A program made the position numbers and the translations under genes. From assembly GCA_933228675.1 (NCBI GenBank), contig OW121742.1:110020493-110084492 (forward strand): a stretch of DNA of 64,000 bases, written 5' to 3'. How positions within the stretch are numbered: the stretch's first letter is position 1; the number at the start of each line of letters is the position of its first letter. Positions 12,201 through 24,759 of the stretch are shown here, in pieces. Under the pieces are notes generated by a model. The model was not told the DNA's origin. It saw only the letters and a list, made by a program, of their open reading frames with translations, and ran no database searches. Source of the stretch: Stomorhina lunata (taxonomy: Eukaryota > Arthropoda > Insecta > Diptera > Rhiniidae).

Positions 12201-12359
12201 TATTTTTATATTATTACAAATTAACCCCCTAATTCATAAACGAAAAATAAACTATTGCAAGCATATAATTTAAATTATTCATACAAAATTCCTACTATAA
12301 GACTTTGATAATTTTATAATTTCTTCATGAATTTGAGGGTAAATGTATTCTAATTATTC

Positions 12360-12890
12360 TAATTTTCTATGTGTCTCCCCCCTTCGGCTTTATAATTTCG
12401 TTAATTCTGTCACTGAACGATTTACTTGCATCAATTATGACTTTTTGCGGTTCCATTCTCTTTGAAGAGCAGATTTTAAGGCCTCTACTGTAGCATATTT
12501 TTTTGTCAGGACTTTGAAGTCCGAAATGCTCACAATATGGAAATCCAGCGGGTTTGCATCAAGTGAATTTAAGGGCCATTATTCAGCTGAAATAAAGTGT
12601 GGAGGTTTTTTTTCTTAGCTATTCTTGATTTCTTCGATTCTTGCAGGAACGTGTACGGTCTATTTCCGTACACACCGAAGGCGCCAATACACCTTCCAAT
12701 ACACATTCTTTGTATACAGTTGAATTTACTTTAACTCTAGCATCCGAAAATACCAGAGGTGAGCGCCCGTCAGCCTCAACCGCAATGACTTCTTGCGGTT
12801 CCATTCTTTAGGGCCTCTACTGTAGCATATTTTTTTGTCAGGACTTTGGAGTCCAAATACTGCTCTAACTGCTTTACACGCAATAGAAAC
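12360..12890 (-). pseudogene. Second, different Tc1/mariner transposase relic with internal duplication
   Basis: Minus-strand frames read ADGRSPLVFSDARVKVNSTV (12619-12804), then NSLDANPLDF, then a VEALKSALQREWNR segment, in the order of Tc1/mariner transposase motifs (catalytic block, then P-N-S-x-D-x-N-P-x-D-F). Stops and frame changes are frequent. About 75 bp around 12444-12522 (GCCTCTACTGTAGCATATTT) recur at 12793-12855, so part of the element was duplicated or two copies overlap. The family differs from the element at 11766-12200. Confidence 0.75.
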
Positions 12891-13862
12891 GATCTACAGC
12901 TGATCGTTCCGTTAAGGCAGCTTCAAGCTAAGTTCAACTAATCCACCCTTAACTGTTTATTTCATTGTTGTAAAACTTACAAACATGAGATTTTGCATAG
13001 TTGCAAAAAACAAATAGAGGTGTTGCCATACCAAATTGTGCGCTGTTAGTTACTGAGACTCAAAATTTACAGTGTGCGTTATAAGTTATCATACAAAAGT
13101 ATTATATATGATAGCACCAACTTGTCACATATAAAAAAAACCGGAAAAACAATTAGAAAATATTGAAATACAATTGGAAAATTCTAAAATACAGTTGGAA
13201 AAGGTTTAGATAAATATTTAAGGCATTTATTTTTTTCTACATTTTAATAAATCTTGTGTAATTGTGTTTGTATGTAAATTATTCTTAAGTTCTAAGTCTA
13301 GTATTTAAGCAAATAATTATAATATTGAAAAAAAATATAACAAAAACTACAACAAAATCATATTAAAAGATCAATTTTATAGATTTTACGTTTTAGACTG
13401 TAGGATTTTAGTTACAATTAAGAAGAAAGAAACAAATAAATATTGGAAAAAACCATCAAAACTTATAAAACTGAAAAGAAAGTATTAGAAATGGAATATG
13501 ATTTAATAGCAATATCATGAGAGGCTGTAAGGCAATGCGCACATAAGGGTTTTCTAAATAAAATATGACTGAATTTCAATATAATTTGAAAGTCTTTGTA
13601 ATAAAAATTTAACTTAAATTTAAATGAAAAACAAAAAGACATTTTGTAAATAGCTTCTTCTAATCACAGGCGGGTATTATGCTTATTACTAAATTAATTT
13701 AAACAAAAAAAATTTGAAAAATACAAAAAATTAAAAAAAAAAAAAAAATTTAAAGTAGAATTAAAGCTAAAAAAAAACAAAGATAAATAAAAAAAAGAAT
13801 TGCCATGTTTTATAAAGGTTTTGTAAAATATAAAAAATACAAACTAACAAAAATCAAATAAA
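12891..13862. other. AT-rich intergenic DNA, nothing recognised
   Basis: No open frame of interest. Sequence is strongly A-rich with homopolymer runs around 13730-13750. It ends at the terminal repeat of the next element. Confidence 0.5.
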
Positions 13863-14708
13863 TAAGGAGTGTTCCGAATAAAATAGGCACACATTTTGCC
13901 TCTGATTCAACGGAGAACTCGAGCTGGTTTCCGCGAAAACAACCCCAAGCCATCAATATTCCTTTCTTTTATGCCAACACTTTTATCTTGTCCATTGCAG
14001 CCCATCTGACACGATTCCATTAATTTTTGTCTCATTTGAACACGTTACTCTCGTCCAATCTTCAAACGAGAATTTTTTATTATTCCAAACTCTTTTCCAA
14101 ATTCCAAACTCTTTTTGCGGTTAATTTCGCTTATAAGCTGTTTTTTTGATTTTCGCTCTGGCTTAGCGATTAATCGTCCAGCTTCGCGACAATCGTCTGG
14201 TGAGTCAAAATTGTTCACACAGGGTTCATATACATATCTCCTTATGATAACTGTACGTATGCCCTTTGCAACTTCAGCGTGCGTAAAAAGCTGTGGTGTG
14301 TCCAGGACTGGATAGCCTAGATGGTAGCCAAAGTATCTCAAAGCTCTTTGGCTCGCAGTTAGAAGCTAGACATACAAAAGCCAAGCCCATTGTAAAATCA
14401 TTGATTCGGTCAATGAAGTGTCCGGATTTAGGAAGATTTTATCCAAGAATACTATGGTTCCGGGGTTTATAAACCAATCGGACGGCTAGATGTCTTAATC
14501 CTGCTGAAAGACACTATCATATGTGCGTTCAGATCTCAGACCGAATTGGGCGATAGACGAGATAGTTAGTAAGGAGAGAATTAAATCGTCTGTAAAAAAG
14601 TTCACAGTACAAATTGGCCGGCCCGGATCTTAGTGTCCCCGCCATACTACAACATTTTTCCAAATATTGCTTATCCATTTTTCGTAGTATCTTCGTTAGC
14701 TGACTTCA

Positions 14709-15800
14709 TGGGGGTTTCAAAATACTGGAGCGAGTGATTGACTTGTATCTTAAATTAAAGCTTAACAATGTTAAGCTTAAGAGTAGATTTGTTGAAAGTA
14801 CACTTCCTGATGTGTCTGTATTTATAGAAAAGATCTGATATTTATATTAGCTACTTTCTTAGATATCGAGAGGCTTTCAATAACATCACTTAAGATTTAC
14901 TTGGGTATACTGCAATATTCGGAAAAAATTAAAAGGAAGTACCCCTCATGGAGTGTTCAATTACTTTCCGAAACTAGGATTTGGTGCTTAATAAATGATA
15001 AAGGCATGCTTTCGTGTTTTGTTGTTGTAACAGTCCTTGGGACTGCCGTGGAACGATATGCTTTCTTGTCGTTTATGGTGCTGTCTGAATTTGTTTGACG
15101 CTATCATCATCCTAGAATTCGAGATCACAACTTACCAATTCCTCTGCTTAGGTTAAAGTTCTTCAAGTGATCGTTTTCGCTTGTCCTCATTGACCAACCT
15201 AGTATTTGACCAATCCTAGTATTATCAGGGTTGATACATCACGCTAATCTGCTAGTCCCACTACTTTAGCTGGGAAGTGCGGCCTTATTACAGGTATTAT
15301 ACCAGCGGGGATAAAGCGGCAACTGCTGCTTTGATGGATTCGCAAAACTTCCTCTCTTATCATGCGCGTTAGAGAATAGTTGCAAATCCCTGAAGTAGTC
15401 GGTGAATTCTCACAAGCCGTTTCAGCCTGCTTTCTTCTAGTTGATGTACATACGGCGTTTAGAAACGTTGAAATCGTTGGGTCACAAAAGTCTAACGATA
15501 ATGATTTGGAGGTCTAATGCTAGAGTTACAGGTTACGCAGTTAATCAGACTACAACTTGCAATTGTTATGCCTAGTAAACTGGTACTATTGCCCATAAGT
15601 CGAATGGGGGCATCATCATTTATAGTGCAAAAGTTGAACTCTTCTATCAGTTCCGCTGACTAAGCACCTCTTTAGTCTTTCCCAAGAAATGATTGCCAAA
15701 GCTCATGTTGCACTTTAAAATTCCCCCAGAACCAACCCAGTCGTTTTTCTTCACCTAAATGGGGTTCTGATGTCGGGACGATTAAAAGTTGGATAACTAG
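14709..15800 (+). pseudogene. LINE (Jockey/R1-like) reverse-transcriptase fragment
   Basis: The plus strand reads FKILERVIDLYLKLKL at 14715, then VESTL, and around 14850 ATFLDIE followed, after a 2-base shift, by AFNNIT. These match the ordered LINE motifs L-K-x-L-E-R-x-I-D, V-E-T-A-L and F-L-D-I-E-G-A-F-N-N. Later sequence keeps no clear YADD box. Stops are frequent and the copy is dead. The 3' part (from about 15600) is homologous to 58200-58510. Confidence 0.7.
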
Positions 15801-16110
15801 TTACAGGGGGAATGTAGATATTAGAAAATTAGAACTCCGTGACTCCAGAAGGGTTACTGCGTATCTCGATTTGAAAATAAAACTGTTAGAACTTGTATAC
15901 TTCCTATGCTGGTGTTTCGAAAATAATTTCTTTCGAATCGAAATACGCAGATCTAACAGCAATACCCTGAGCTTCAAGGTATTAGGCTCTAATGTGAAGA
16001 TCATAATAAAAGGCATCGGGACAACTAGTTAAAGGGGAATGTAGACATTAGAGAGTTAGAACTCCGTGATTCCTGATCTAACAGCAATACCTTAAGCTCC
16101 AAGGAATAAC
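15781..16110 (+). repeat. Local direct duplication, one copy interrupted by a MITE
   Basis: A segment containing GATAACTAGTTACAGG, GAATGTAGA and GAACTCCGTGA occurs at about 15788-15850 and again at 16021-16070. In the first copy a 100-bp foldback element separates the GACTCC side from ATCTAACAGCAATACC; in the second copy the two sides are joined (GATTCCTGATCTAACAGC). The second copy is therefore an empty-site reference for the insertion. Confidence 0.8.
15851..15950. mobile_element. Foldback MITE, copy A
   Basis: The ends are GGGTTACTGCGTATCTCGAT and, inverted, CGAATCGAAATACGCAG, with an AT-rich centre containing TTTCGAAAATAATTTC. It is the same small element as 19239-19349 and carries no coding capacity. 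The right outer bases (TAACCC) are lost in this copy. Confidence 0.82.
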
Positions 16111-16549
16111 TGTGTGATAATCAGGAGATAAAACTCTATGCTGCACCGAGTTCCGGACGATAATTGCGATTCCTCAACAGCAACTTTTGGTATGGTTTTT
16201 CCAAAGAACGTGTTACAGGTAACAGAAGCAACTATAAAATCGATCTTCACTGACCGATAATATGGGCTTCATTTGGAAAGTCAGTCGGTGCATTCAAAGT
16301 CATTTCAAAATATTTTAAGACACTTTACCTTAAGCTAAGAAACACATTTAAATTGGTAGATCGGGCGGCATCTTATCAAACCATTCAACTTCTATTAGAG
16401 GCGTTTTAAGAATTGCACAATGATGCGATTAGATGTTTTCTTGCGCCGTACATGCTAGCTTGATTGAAGATTATGATCTGAAGTATTTCGAAGATGTTGC
16501 TTCCAATCGATTTTACAATTGTATGAAATTTTTTCTTCTTTATTTATTC

Positions 16550-16740
16550 TTGGCTCCTAGTGGAGCATAGGGCCTCAACCATCCTTTTATATGTCTCTAT
16601 TGCGAGATTTTAGGCACATGTCTTTCCATGAGTAGTTCGCTGCTTGCAACTCCGCATCAATTGACCTTCTCCATGTTCTAGCAGGTGCACCAATACGACG
16701 GCCTCTTCTCTGTAGATTTCAACAAAGCACTTGTCGAGCA
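16550..16740 (-). pseudogene. LINE ORF2 C-terminal fragment
   Basis: The minus strand encodes RGRRIGAPARTWRRSIDAEL, then SWKDMCLKSRNRDI, and after a one-base frame change a segment ending EALCSTRSQE. The WRR-x-x-x-x-E-L and EALCST pattern is typical of the extreme C-terminus of insect LINE polyproteins. A second fragment with the same AGTGGAGCATAGGGCCTC sequence lies at 39793-40056. Orientation is opposite to the reverse-transcriptase fragment upstream, so these are different insertions. Confidence 0.7.
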
Positions 16741-17094
16741 ATGTTGATATTCGGCCTTCGAAGTGTTTGATCTATCTACCGCAATTTCCGCTGTCATACC
16801 TCTATAGAAGCAGGATTTTTTTTAACAAATGCCAAATTGGTGAGACTTAATTTTCATTTGCGAGGCATTTGGTGTTAGAGATACAAAATCTTCGACATCC
16901 TTTCTAGTTTTCTAGGAATCTTAGAATATTTAAACTTGGAAATGTTGAAGATCGGAGTCATAAATTTGTGGGAATGAAGTTTTCGCAAGAACGACAAATA
17001 TTTCAATAAATTTGAATATTCGAATTTGTATATTGCACGGTTTAGGCTTTATTTAATATAAGGCAAATACAAATTTTATTTGGAACACTCCTTA

Positions 17095-17837
17095 ATATCA
17101 TATATTAAACAACAATGACAAAAGGAAACAAGTTATCAAAAATTAAAATTAAAAAAAAATCAGGGAATTACAAGAACTGTTTTTTTTAAGCAATACACTT
17201 GAAGAAAAAATTTGTAATTTTATTCAAACAAAAATTTCAAAACAAATAAATGTAAAAACTTAAAAATTTAAAGTGTATTTGTTAAAAGCGAAATAATTTC
17301 TCAAATAACAAAAAAATTTTAAACTGTAATTCCTTTAACAAACTCTTAATTTGCTCTATAATATATTTTTTAATTCCAAAATTTAGTTGTTATAATTTGT
17401 TTTCTATTTCAAATTGAATTCTAACACTCGCAACTTAAAAACAAATACTTAAAAATAATTTCAATTAGAATCAATATTTTTTTAAAATATTTTTTTTAAC
17501 TATAAGTTTGTATACAAAATAAAAAAGATATAAGCAGTAAAAAATTGAATTCCTAATATAATAAATTAAAAAAATATCAAAATAAATCAAGTAAATGAAA
17601 TTATTTAAATGAATTTACCTAAAAATTTAATTTTAATAAAATATTTTTTAAGCTTCATTTATCATAAGTTTGTTGTTATTTATGTTTATTTATAAATAAT
17701 TTTAATTATTGTATTTCTATGTGTTAATTATTTATTTTTTATTTTTTTTACTGTGATAACAAAAACAAACAAATAAAAAAGAAGGAAATATGAATAAAAA
17801 ATAAATAAAAATTAAAATAAATTTGTTTATTGTAAAA
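17095..17837. other. AT-rich spacer, nothing recognised
   Basis: Very AT-rich DNA between the terminal-inverted-repeat element and a LINE relic, with many A and T runs but no frame, tandem array or element end. Confidence 0.5.
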
Positions 17838-19430
17838 CTAAGAAAAATGTGTTTTCTCTTTTTGGTCTTTCAATTGAAGTTTCGGATGTCCCATTCTACG
17901 AGGTCCCTCGGGATCATTCTCAAACACTTTTTTTGCTGGAGTATTTTCATCCATTCGCACATGTCCTAGCCAACACAGCCGCTGCTTTTTAATGTGCTTT
18001 ACTATGTCAATGTCAGCGTATAACGTATACAGCTCATGGTTCATTTCTTTTTTAATTTAGGACCAGGGAGATGACCCCTACTTATGCAATGGATTGTGTT
18101 AGAACTAGGAAAATAGGTAATGGGAGGAAGGATAGATGGAGTAGTGTTTTTGGACATTTGATTTGAATTTACCTATATTGCAACTAACAGGAAAAACTTC
18201 TGCGGGGAGCGAATTCTACATACCAACTGTACGGCTAAAGAACGAATTTTATCTGTAGTGTATTGTCCGATCTATAATATTTTTTTTATATGAATATTTT
18301 TATAAACAAACGCACATTTTATGTACTGGCAATATTACGACGGCCCGCAACCGCGTGTATTGGCCTTGTACCTTAACTACTGTTTGTAGAGTTGCCCTGT
18401 AGGCTTAATTTTTCTCAGCAGTGACATTGCGCACTCCTCGCCATACCAAGAGTTTTTAGGAAGAGGGTTTTGGAGGCCTAATACAGATTTCAATACAGAT
18501 TTCAACAGTCTTCATGGAGTTGGAAATATGTTGGGAATATCTTTTCTGAGTTCGTTGCGAGTAATCTGTGGCAATTCGATGGGATTATAGCTTGGTAATG
18601 TTAAATTTGCGTTTCCGCCTGCATATTTCGCGACACACTCAACAAGGTAATGCTCGGAATACATATTGGCTCCTCCAATTGTACGTTTATCCAATACACT
18701 TGATGAGTACCTTAAGTCAACTACAAAATGGTCTATCTGATTGATAGGTAGACACCCACGTCGGTATGTGGATATGAAGGTGTCTAATCCTAGTACTGCT
18801 CACTACCATATTGAGAGCCGAGGCAAAGGAGATCAATCTCAAACCGTTGTCAGATGTCACGTTTTGGAGATTGAATCTAGCAACAGTGTACTCAAAGCAA
18901 CTATCCCGCCCAATCTTTGCCTTAAAATCACACAGTATTATTTTGATGTTATGATTGGGGCAGCTATCGTACACTTCCTCTAGTTTATCATAAAATACTT
19001 CTTTTATATCATAATTTTTCTCCTCTGTGAGAGCGTGAGCACAAATCATGCCCAGGTGCAAGTATTTTGCTTTGACTAGTATTGTCACTAACCCTTCGTT
19101 TATTGGGGTGAACCTAGAGACTAGATTTCGCATTGTTTTGTGATCATGAATCCGCAACCAAATTCATGCCAACTCTCATGGCAGCTGCAATACAGGTAAC
19201 CTCTTGGTGTCTTGGCGACGCCGTGACCATTCCATCCTGGGGGGTTGCTGCGTATCTCGATTCGAATATAAAACTGTTCGAGTTTGGATGCTTAAAGCGT
19301 TATGTTTCGAAAATAATTTCGTTCGAATCGAAATACGCAGTAACCCCCCTGACCCCTGGACGGCGGTCACATCACACTTATATGCATCAAGAACATCCAT
19401 CAATTGGATCAAAGCAACTCCTATGTAAAG
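17838..19430 (-). pseudogene. RTE-like LINE, 5' endonuclease and 3' tail with the reverse transcriptase deleted
   Basis: Reading the minus strand from 19430: VLDAYKCDVTAVQ (start of an endonuclease/exonuclease/phosphatase domain), a MITE insertion, then 19157-18717 with VSRFTPINEG, LICAHALTEEKN-like, KIILCDF-x-AKIGRD and NGLRLISFASALNMVVSSTR, then 18694-18512 with GGANMYSEHYLVE. After a gap far too short for a reverse transcriptase, 18044-17838 gives KKQRLCWLGHVRMDE and DPEGPRRMGHPKLQ, the usual C-terminal tail of these elements. The open frames are broken, so the copy is inactive. Confidence 0.82.
19239..19349. mobile_element. Foldback MITE, copy B, inside the LINE endonuclease
   Basis: This is the complete form: GGGGGGTTGCTGCGTATCTC at the left, and CGAATCGAAATACGCAGTAA followed by six C at the right, giving terminal inverted repeats of about 28 bp and a 55-bp centre. 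It interrupts the LINE endonuclease frame, so it inserted after that LINE. A 3'-half fragment of a third copy lies at about 40780-40817. Confidence 0.85.
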
Positions 19431-20013
19431 ATTTCGGATGTTCCAGGTGCTTTAAATCATGGTACTTTAATCGCTTTCCATAGTCGCCAAAATAAATTCA
19501 TACTTTTTCATAGCACATATTTTCTTCTAGGACCCAAATTTCTATTGTTATTTATGAGAAGAACTCGCGGCACATATTTGCACGCTACTTTAACGGATGT
19601 TAACGTAGTTACCCAGGAGATACCGAGGAGGTAAGTGTCCATAGTTAAGATGAAGGATAACCAAGATAAGTCTTGGCTTACCAAGTTATGACCCATCAGA
19701 ACCGTTAGGTAGGCAGCCGATGTTAGGTCAACGTTGTTTGGTATCCAATCTTTTGTTTCTATCACTTTTGTTACTTTGTATTTAAACTTAAAATATTACT
19801 CTTGAGCTGAAAAAATGTAATACAACTAAATAGTGTAAAATTATATTTTTTAATATTTATTAACGTATACATGTGATACTTCTTAGAAATTTTGGCAAAA
19901 GTTAAAAAAAAAAACGAGGTAATAAAAATAGGAGGACAAAAAATAACGATTCACATATGTAAGTATTTTGAGTATTCAATAGAAGACATAAATAACATAA
20001 AGTAATTTCTAAA
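19431..20013. other. LINE-flank repeat debris and Msh6 3' untranslated region
   Basis: 19431-19770 is less AT-rich and has overlapping frames on both strands with no motif I can name; it is probably repeat-derived. From about 19770 the DNA is AT-rich. TTTATT at 19856-19861 is an AATAAA polyadenylation signal on the minus strand, 150 bases past the Msh6 stop. Confidence 0.45.
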
Positions 20014-23000
20014 TTAAACTTGACATTGTTGAAGTTGTAACAATAAGTTTTTCAAATTTGCACTCTGCGTTGAATTGGCACAGCCCACAGAGGCTGCGGA
20101 CACAATTTTGGCTGCTATTTTGCGTTTTAAAGCGATGGCTTCAACTTTTTTAGAAAGCTGTGTGGAAAAAAGATGAAAAATGGTTTCGAAATAAAGGAAA
20201 TAAGTAGTTGAAGATGAAAACTTACCGTATAGGCTCTTTTGATTATATTGTGGGGCATACCAGCCAATTTGGCAGCATTAAAACCATAAGACTTTGGGCA
20301 AGCCCCAGCAGAATATTTATATAGGAACGTTACAGTTTCTTGAGTAGGATCTTCACAATCTTCATTTTCCACCATGCAGGCCTTGAATAAGGGAATAAAG
20401 TGAAAATACAATAGACAAGATTCTAACTAGACTACTTACCATATGACCCAATGTGATGCGTTCATCTTTGTGGAAGAAATCAATCAGATTGTGATAGTGA
20501 GTAGAAAATAATGATCTACATTTAAGATCAGCCAAAAAGTTGACTACTGAGGCAGCTATAGCAGTGCCATCATAAGTGGCAGTACCACGTCCTTTCAAAG
20601 ATATAAACAATTATGTAAAACTATTAAAAAAAAGTCATAAAATACCTACCCAATTCATCTAACAAAACCAAACTATTGGCAGTGGCATGTTGCAAAATCA
20701 AAGAAGTTTCATTTAATTCCACCAAAAAGGTAGAATGACCCGATAATATATCATCCTGTGCTCCCAAGCGTGTAAATATGCGATCTACCAAAGAAAGGCG
20801 ACAGGATTGGGCTGGAACATGAGCTCCTATCTGAGCCATTACCGACAACAGACCCACCTGACGCATAAGAGTACTTTTACCACCCATATTTGGACCGGTT
20901 AGTATAGACAGCGGGGCTGTTTCATTACAACCCAGTACAACACCATTTGGTATATAAGTATCAGCCGAAACACAAGGATGATAACCATCTTCTATTTCGA
21001 TAAAGGGCTGTTTATCAGAATCTACATCTACCAGCTCTGGAATGCATATAACTTGTTGGGTTCTGGCGTATTCGGCCAAAGAGGCTAAGACATCTAAATG
21101 GGCCACACAATCGACACTTTGCTTCCAGAGGTCATAAAATTGTGAGAACTTTTCAAATATACGTCTAGCTAAATCCTTTAAAACCGTGTTACGTTCATCC
21201 TCAGCATTTTGCATTTCTTTGAGAAAACCCTAAAAGAATTATAGTAAAATTTTAACAAAAAATTATATTTTAAAGTGATTTGTTCTTCAAAATACCCTAG
21301 TCTCTTCGGTGGTATAACGGCGTGAGGCCTTGGCACCTTTTTTCTGTCCCTCCAAAGCATATTTGCTACCCGCTTTGCGTGCACTTGATTCTGGTATATC
21401 CAATTGAAAACGTTTCTTATCTGAGCCGAAATAAGATAAACGACAGCCGAAATATTTCTCCTGTTCTATCAAATAGTCCTGTAGTTTTTTATTGATTTCC
21501 TTGATTTTTCTCTCAGCCTTGTCATAATCTTCATCCATTCCAGCTTCAGGAGCTATAACACCTGTTTCAGAAGCTTTAGCATGATCAAAAGCTTCCTGTG
21601 ATTAAAATTTATTTTACTAGAGTAAATTTTGATTTTTGTTTAAATAAACGAAATACCTTAAAGAAATTAAGCTGCTCTGTTAGATCGGGAAATATTCCAC
21701 CTGTTACTTTGAATTGTGTTAAACGTTTCAACAAATCAGACTCCGCTTCTTCAAATATTTTAGGTATTTGCAATAGAGACTCAAAACCTTTGAGTATGGA
21801 TATGAAATTCTGGAATTTTTTTGTAAAAGATTGTGAGACTTTTTCAAACTTATAAGTGTTTTGTTTAAAATGGGAACACTTTTATCTTTTTACCCCCAAA
21901 ATCGAAAAGGCTACCACATACGTCTGTAATATTTTATGCCAATCGAGTTCTATATTAATTTTGTTTATAGGTTTATCGGTCCAAAGATATGTATGGATTA
22001 AAAAAATACTTTAAACTTATAAAGATAAAACGGAAACAAGGTAATATGTTGATCTTAAAAATCATGTACAGAACATGATAACTATGTTATATAAAAGTTT
22101 TGATGATCTCTCAGATCACAGCTCATGGGGAAACGCTATGTTAGCATGATACTGTGCTTCTTTACTGGAAAGAATTTTGTTTTTTTATTAAAGTGATGTA
22201 ATCAGGTATTTTGCAGGCAGCTTCTGATTGTCCTTCCTCTACTTGTAATCATGTTTCAGAAATGTCTATTGCGTTTTACTAAAAATCACTTTGCATTTCG
22301 TTGCTCGTTATACCACTTCCTCTAGATCTTTTTTACCAGTTTCTAAAGAAGAGGTCAAATCACCGAACCTGCGCTCAGGATCCGTCTTCATTTTACTTTA
22401 ATCAGCCGTTTTGCGCAACCGTCTTCTTGGTTCAGAGCTTCCCCCAATGTTGCTTTATTAGACTTAAGCTAAAGTATTAAAATAAAGCAACAATCACTTA
22501 CCTGAATCTTCTTTTTGTTATATTGCTTCTCCTCAAAAAATATCGCCCGTCCATCGGGATGACTGTCCTGTACAATTTTACTGCCAAAATGATGAATTTG
22601 TGCCAAATGTCTTTCAAAATCTGGCAAAGGAGCCATTAAAGCTCTAGCCTCTTGCAGCATTGTGGGATTATTAAGGAAATCTGTCACTGCCTTTTGTCTT
22701 TCTAAAATTGCGGAGAGGACACACGAGGGAGCACATAGCCAATGATGCAGTAAACGTTTACCGAATTTTGTGCAACATTGATCCAAAGTCGATTGTAAAG
22801 AATGTTCTTCTCCAGTAATGCGTAAATTCATTAAGGTGGTGGCATCTAAAACCATATGAGCTCTTTGTTTGGTACTAGCCTTGGTGGCAACTTTATCTAA
22901 CGACAAAGTATCTGGAGGTTGATACAGATGATAACGAGCCATAGGTAAAACCTTTTCGGCCACATGACATTTTTTCATATAGTTAATGCATAAACCCAAC

Positions 23001-24759
23001 GCTTTCAAGGCCAGCTTGGCATTTTGGTGGGGAGTTAGGCCCAAATGATCCGATTCAGCCTGCATGGTACGCAAGACCAAAGGCCAGTTATCCATTTGAC
23101 CACCAGCATAATACTTTTCAGCTAATTCTTTTAAGGTTTTCTCGGCTGTACTTTGTAAAGCACCCGAATTGGGCATGTTTTCTTTTTGAATGCCGCTTAA
23201 AACAGTGCGCATAATGTCTTGGGTCTTTTCCTGAATATTGGCCTTTTCCAAGACCACCAACACTGGCATATTGTGCGACAGCAATGTATGTAGTCTGGAA
23301 CAATTTTTATCATCTTCAAATTCACCCAAATAACAATCTCCAATGGAAGTGTCTATAAAACAAATGCCATAACTGCTACAACCTCCAGAGTTAGTTAGAG
23401 TTTGCTCTACTATGGCCAGCATATAATTGGGCTGATGATTGGGTGTAATCTGACATTGGCTGCCAAAAACTTGAGTACCTTTACTGGTAATTTGGCAAAT
23501 TTCTCTACGAACAACCTTGTCGAATTTGGTGGGCTTAATGCGTTTACATCTTTCCGTCATCATGTCGGGAGTTTCAGTTTGCTCTACACGTGCCACTTTG
23601 TAGCCTCTCTCCACCAACACAGAGGCCATTTTGTCAAACGAGACCTCAGGAAAACCGGAGTGAGCAAATTCTCCACGCATATAGGTAAAGCCTAGTTCAT
23701 TAACGCCTACATCAGCATCCATGTGATAGAGTTCATAGAATTTGCCCACTTTGAAGAACAGAACACAGTCGTAACTTTCCGATTTTAAAACCCACCATTG
23801 ACGGACGCCCTAAAGTAGAAAATAAAATCATTTTTAAAGTTTCAGACGAAAAATGTTTTAATAAAATTAAGTTTTTATAACTTCTAGTCTTTGTGTCTGG
23901 CAGTTCCTTTTAAAAAGAGCACTTACCGGTGATAGCGAATCCAAAAACTTTGGTGGTACATATAGAGTAGAGGGATCATAATCCGGATGATCTGGTCTAC
24001 GTCCTTGTTTATCCTTTATTTTGTCTGGTCTTAAAAACTCCAACTTTTGATGAGGCCATATTACTGGCTCATCTAAATTAGATGTTGTAACCTCTTCACA
24101 TTTAGCTTCCTGCTTAATGGAAGTCTTAACATCGCTATTCGATTGTAAATGTTGTAATTTTTCCATAAAACTGCCCGCAGTCAAGGTGGCATCCAATTTA
24201 GTTTTCTTGGATTTGGGTTCATTGTTATTATTCTAAGAAAGATCCGAGAATTACAAAGTAACTACAACAGAGAATTTTAAACAAAACCTACATGATTTTT
24301 CTTCTTAACTTCTGGTGAAGATTCTGGCTCCTCCTTAACATCTTCTTCTGAAGGCATTTCCTCATCCCCACTGGGCTCATAGTCACTGTCATTCTTTCTC
24401 TTTCCCTTAGGTTTTTGAGGCTTCTCCTCATCATCCTCTTCTTCTTCAGAATCGTTTAACACCAAACGTCTTCGCTTTTTGGTAATAGCTGCTCCTATTT
24501 CTTCATCATCTGATTCCAAGATTTTTGATTTCTTCGATACCTTCTCCTCCGGTGATTTTGCTTTGTTTTGTTTATTTAATAAATTTTCTTTTTCCTGTAA
24601 TTTTTTATCTTTAACATTCAGTTGCTTGCTCTCGCCAGGGGGTGTCTCTGATGTTTTCTTTTTTTCTACAGTCGCCGGCGATTTAGAGAAATAATTGAAA
24701 AGATTATTTTTGGGTGAAGCCACCGATTTGCCAAAACTGGAGTTTAATTTTTTGGACAT
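20014..24759 (-). CDS. Msh6: DNA mismatch repair protein Msh6 (MutS-alpha subunit)
   Basis: Pairs with Msh2 to recognise base mismatches and 1-nt loops in the nucleus. Nine exons with consistent phases: 24759-24292, 24232-23927, 23809-22502, 21809-21657, 21595-21296, 21229-20650, 20591-20440, 20381-20226 and 20157-20014, giving 1188 residues, close to the family norm. The start is the ATG in a short PCNA-binding-like motif (KNNLFNYF, residues 17-24, with K in place of the usual Q), not the upstream in-frame ATG at 24834. Residues 30-250 are acidic/basic and disordered-looking. The mismatch-binding motif GKFYE is at 280-284; the Walker A box GPNMGGKST is at about 957; the Walker B/signature [20 protein letters not shown] is at about 1032-1051. 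All key residues are intact. Intron 3 is 0.7 kb with no recognised element. It is divergent from Prp31, 785 bp apart. Confidence 0.97.

Larger units (their letters stand above)
13863..17094. mobile_element. 3.2-kb terminal-inverted-repeat element hosting nested LINE debris
   Basis: The two ends are inverted repeats matching at 21 of 22 positions: the left starts TAAGGAGTGTTCCGAATAAA and the right, read inward, starts TAAGGAGTGTTCCAAATAAA. The same GGAGTG end recurs at 37960. Inside are a plus-strand LINE reverse-transcriptase fragment, a MITE, and a minus-strand LINE tail, so the element is a composite. A 98-codon minus-strand frame at 14045-14341 starts about 180 bp inside the left end and is a candidate remnant of the element's own protein; I do not recognise it. 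Flanks show only a weak imperfect duplication (about 10 of 15 bases), consistent with age. Confidence 0.75.
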
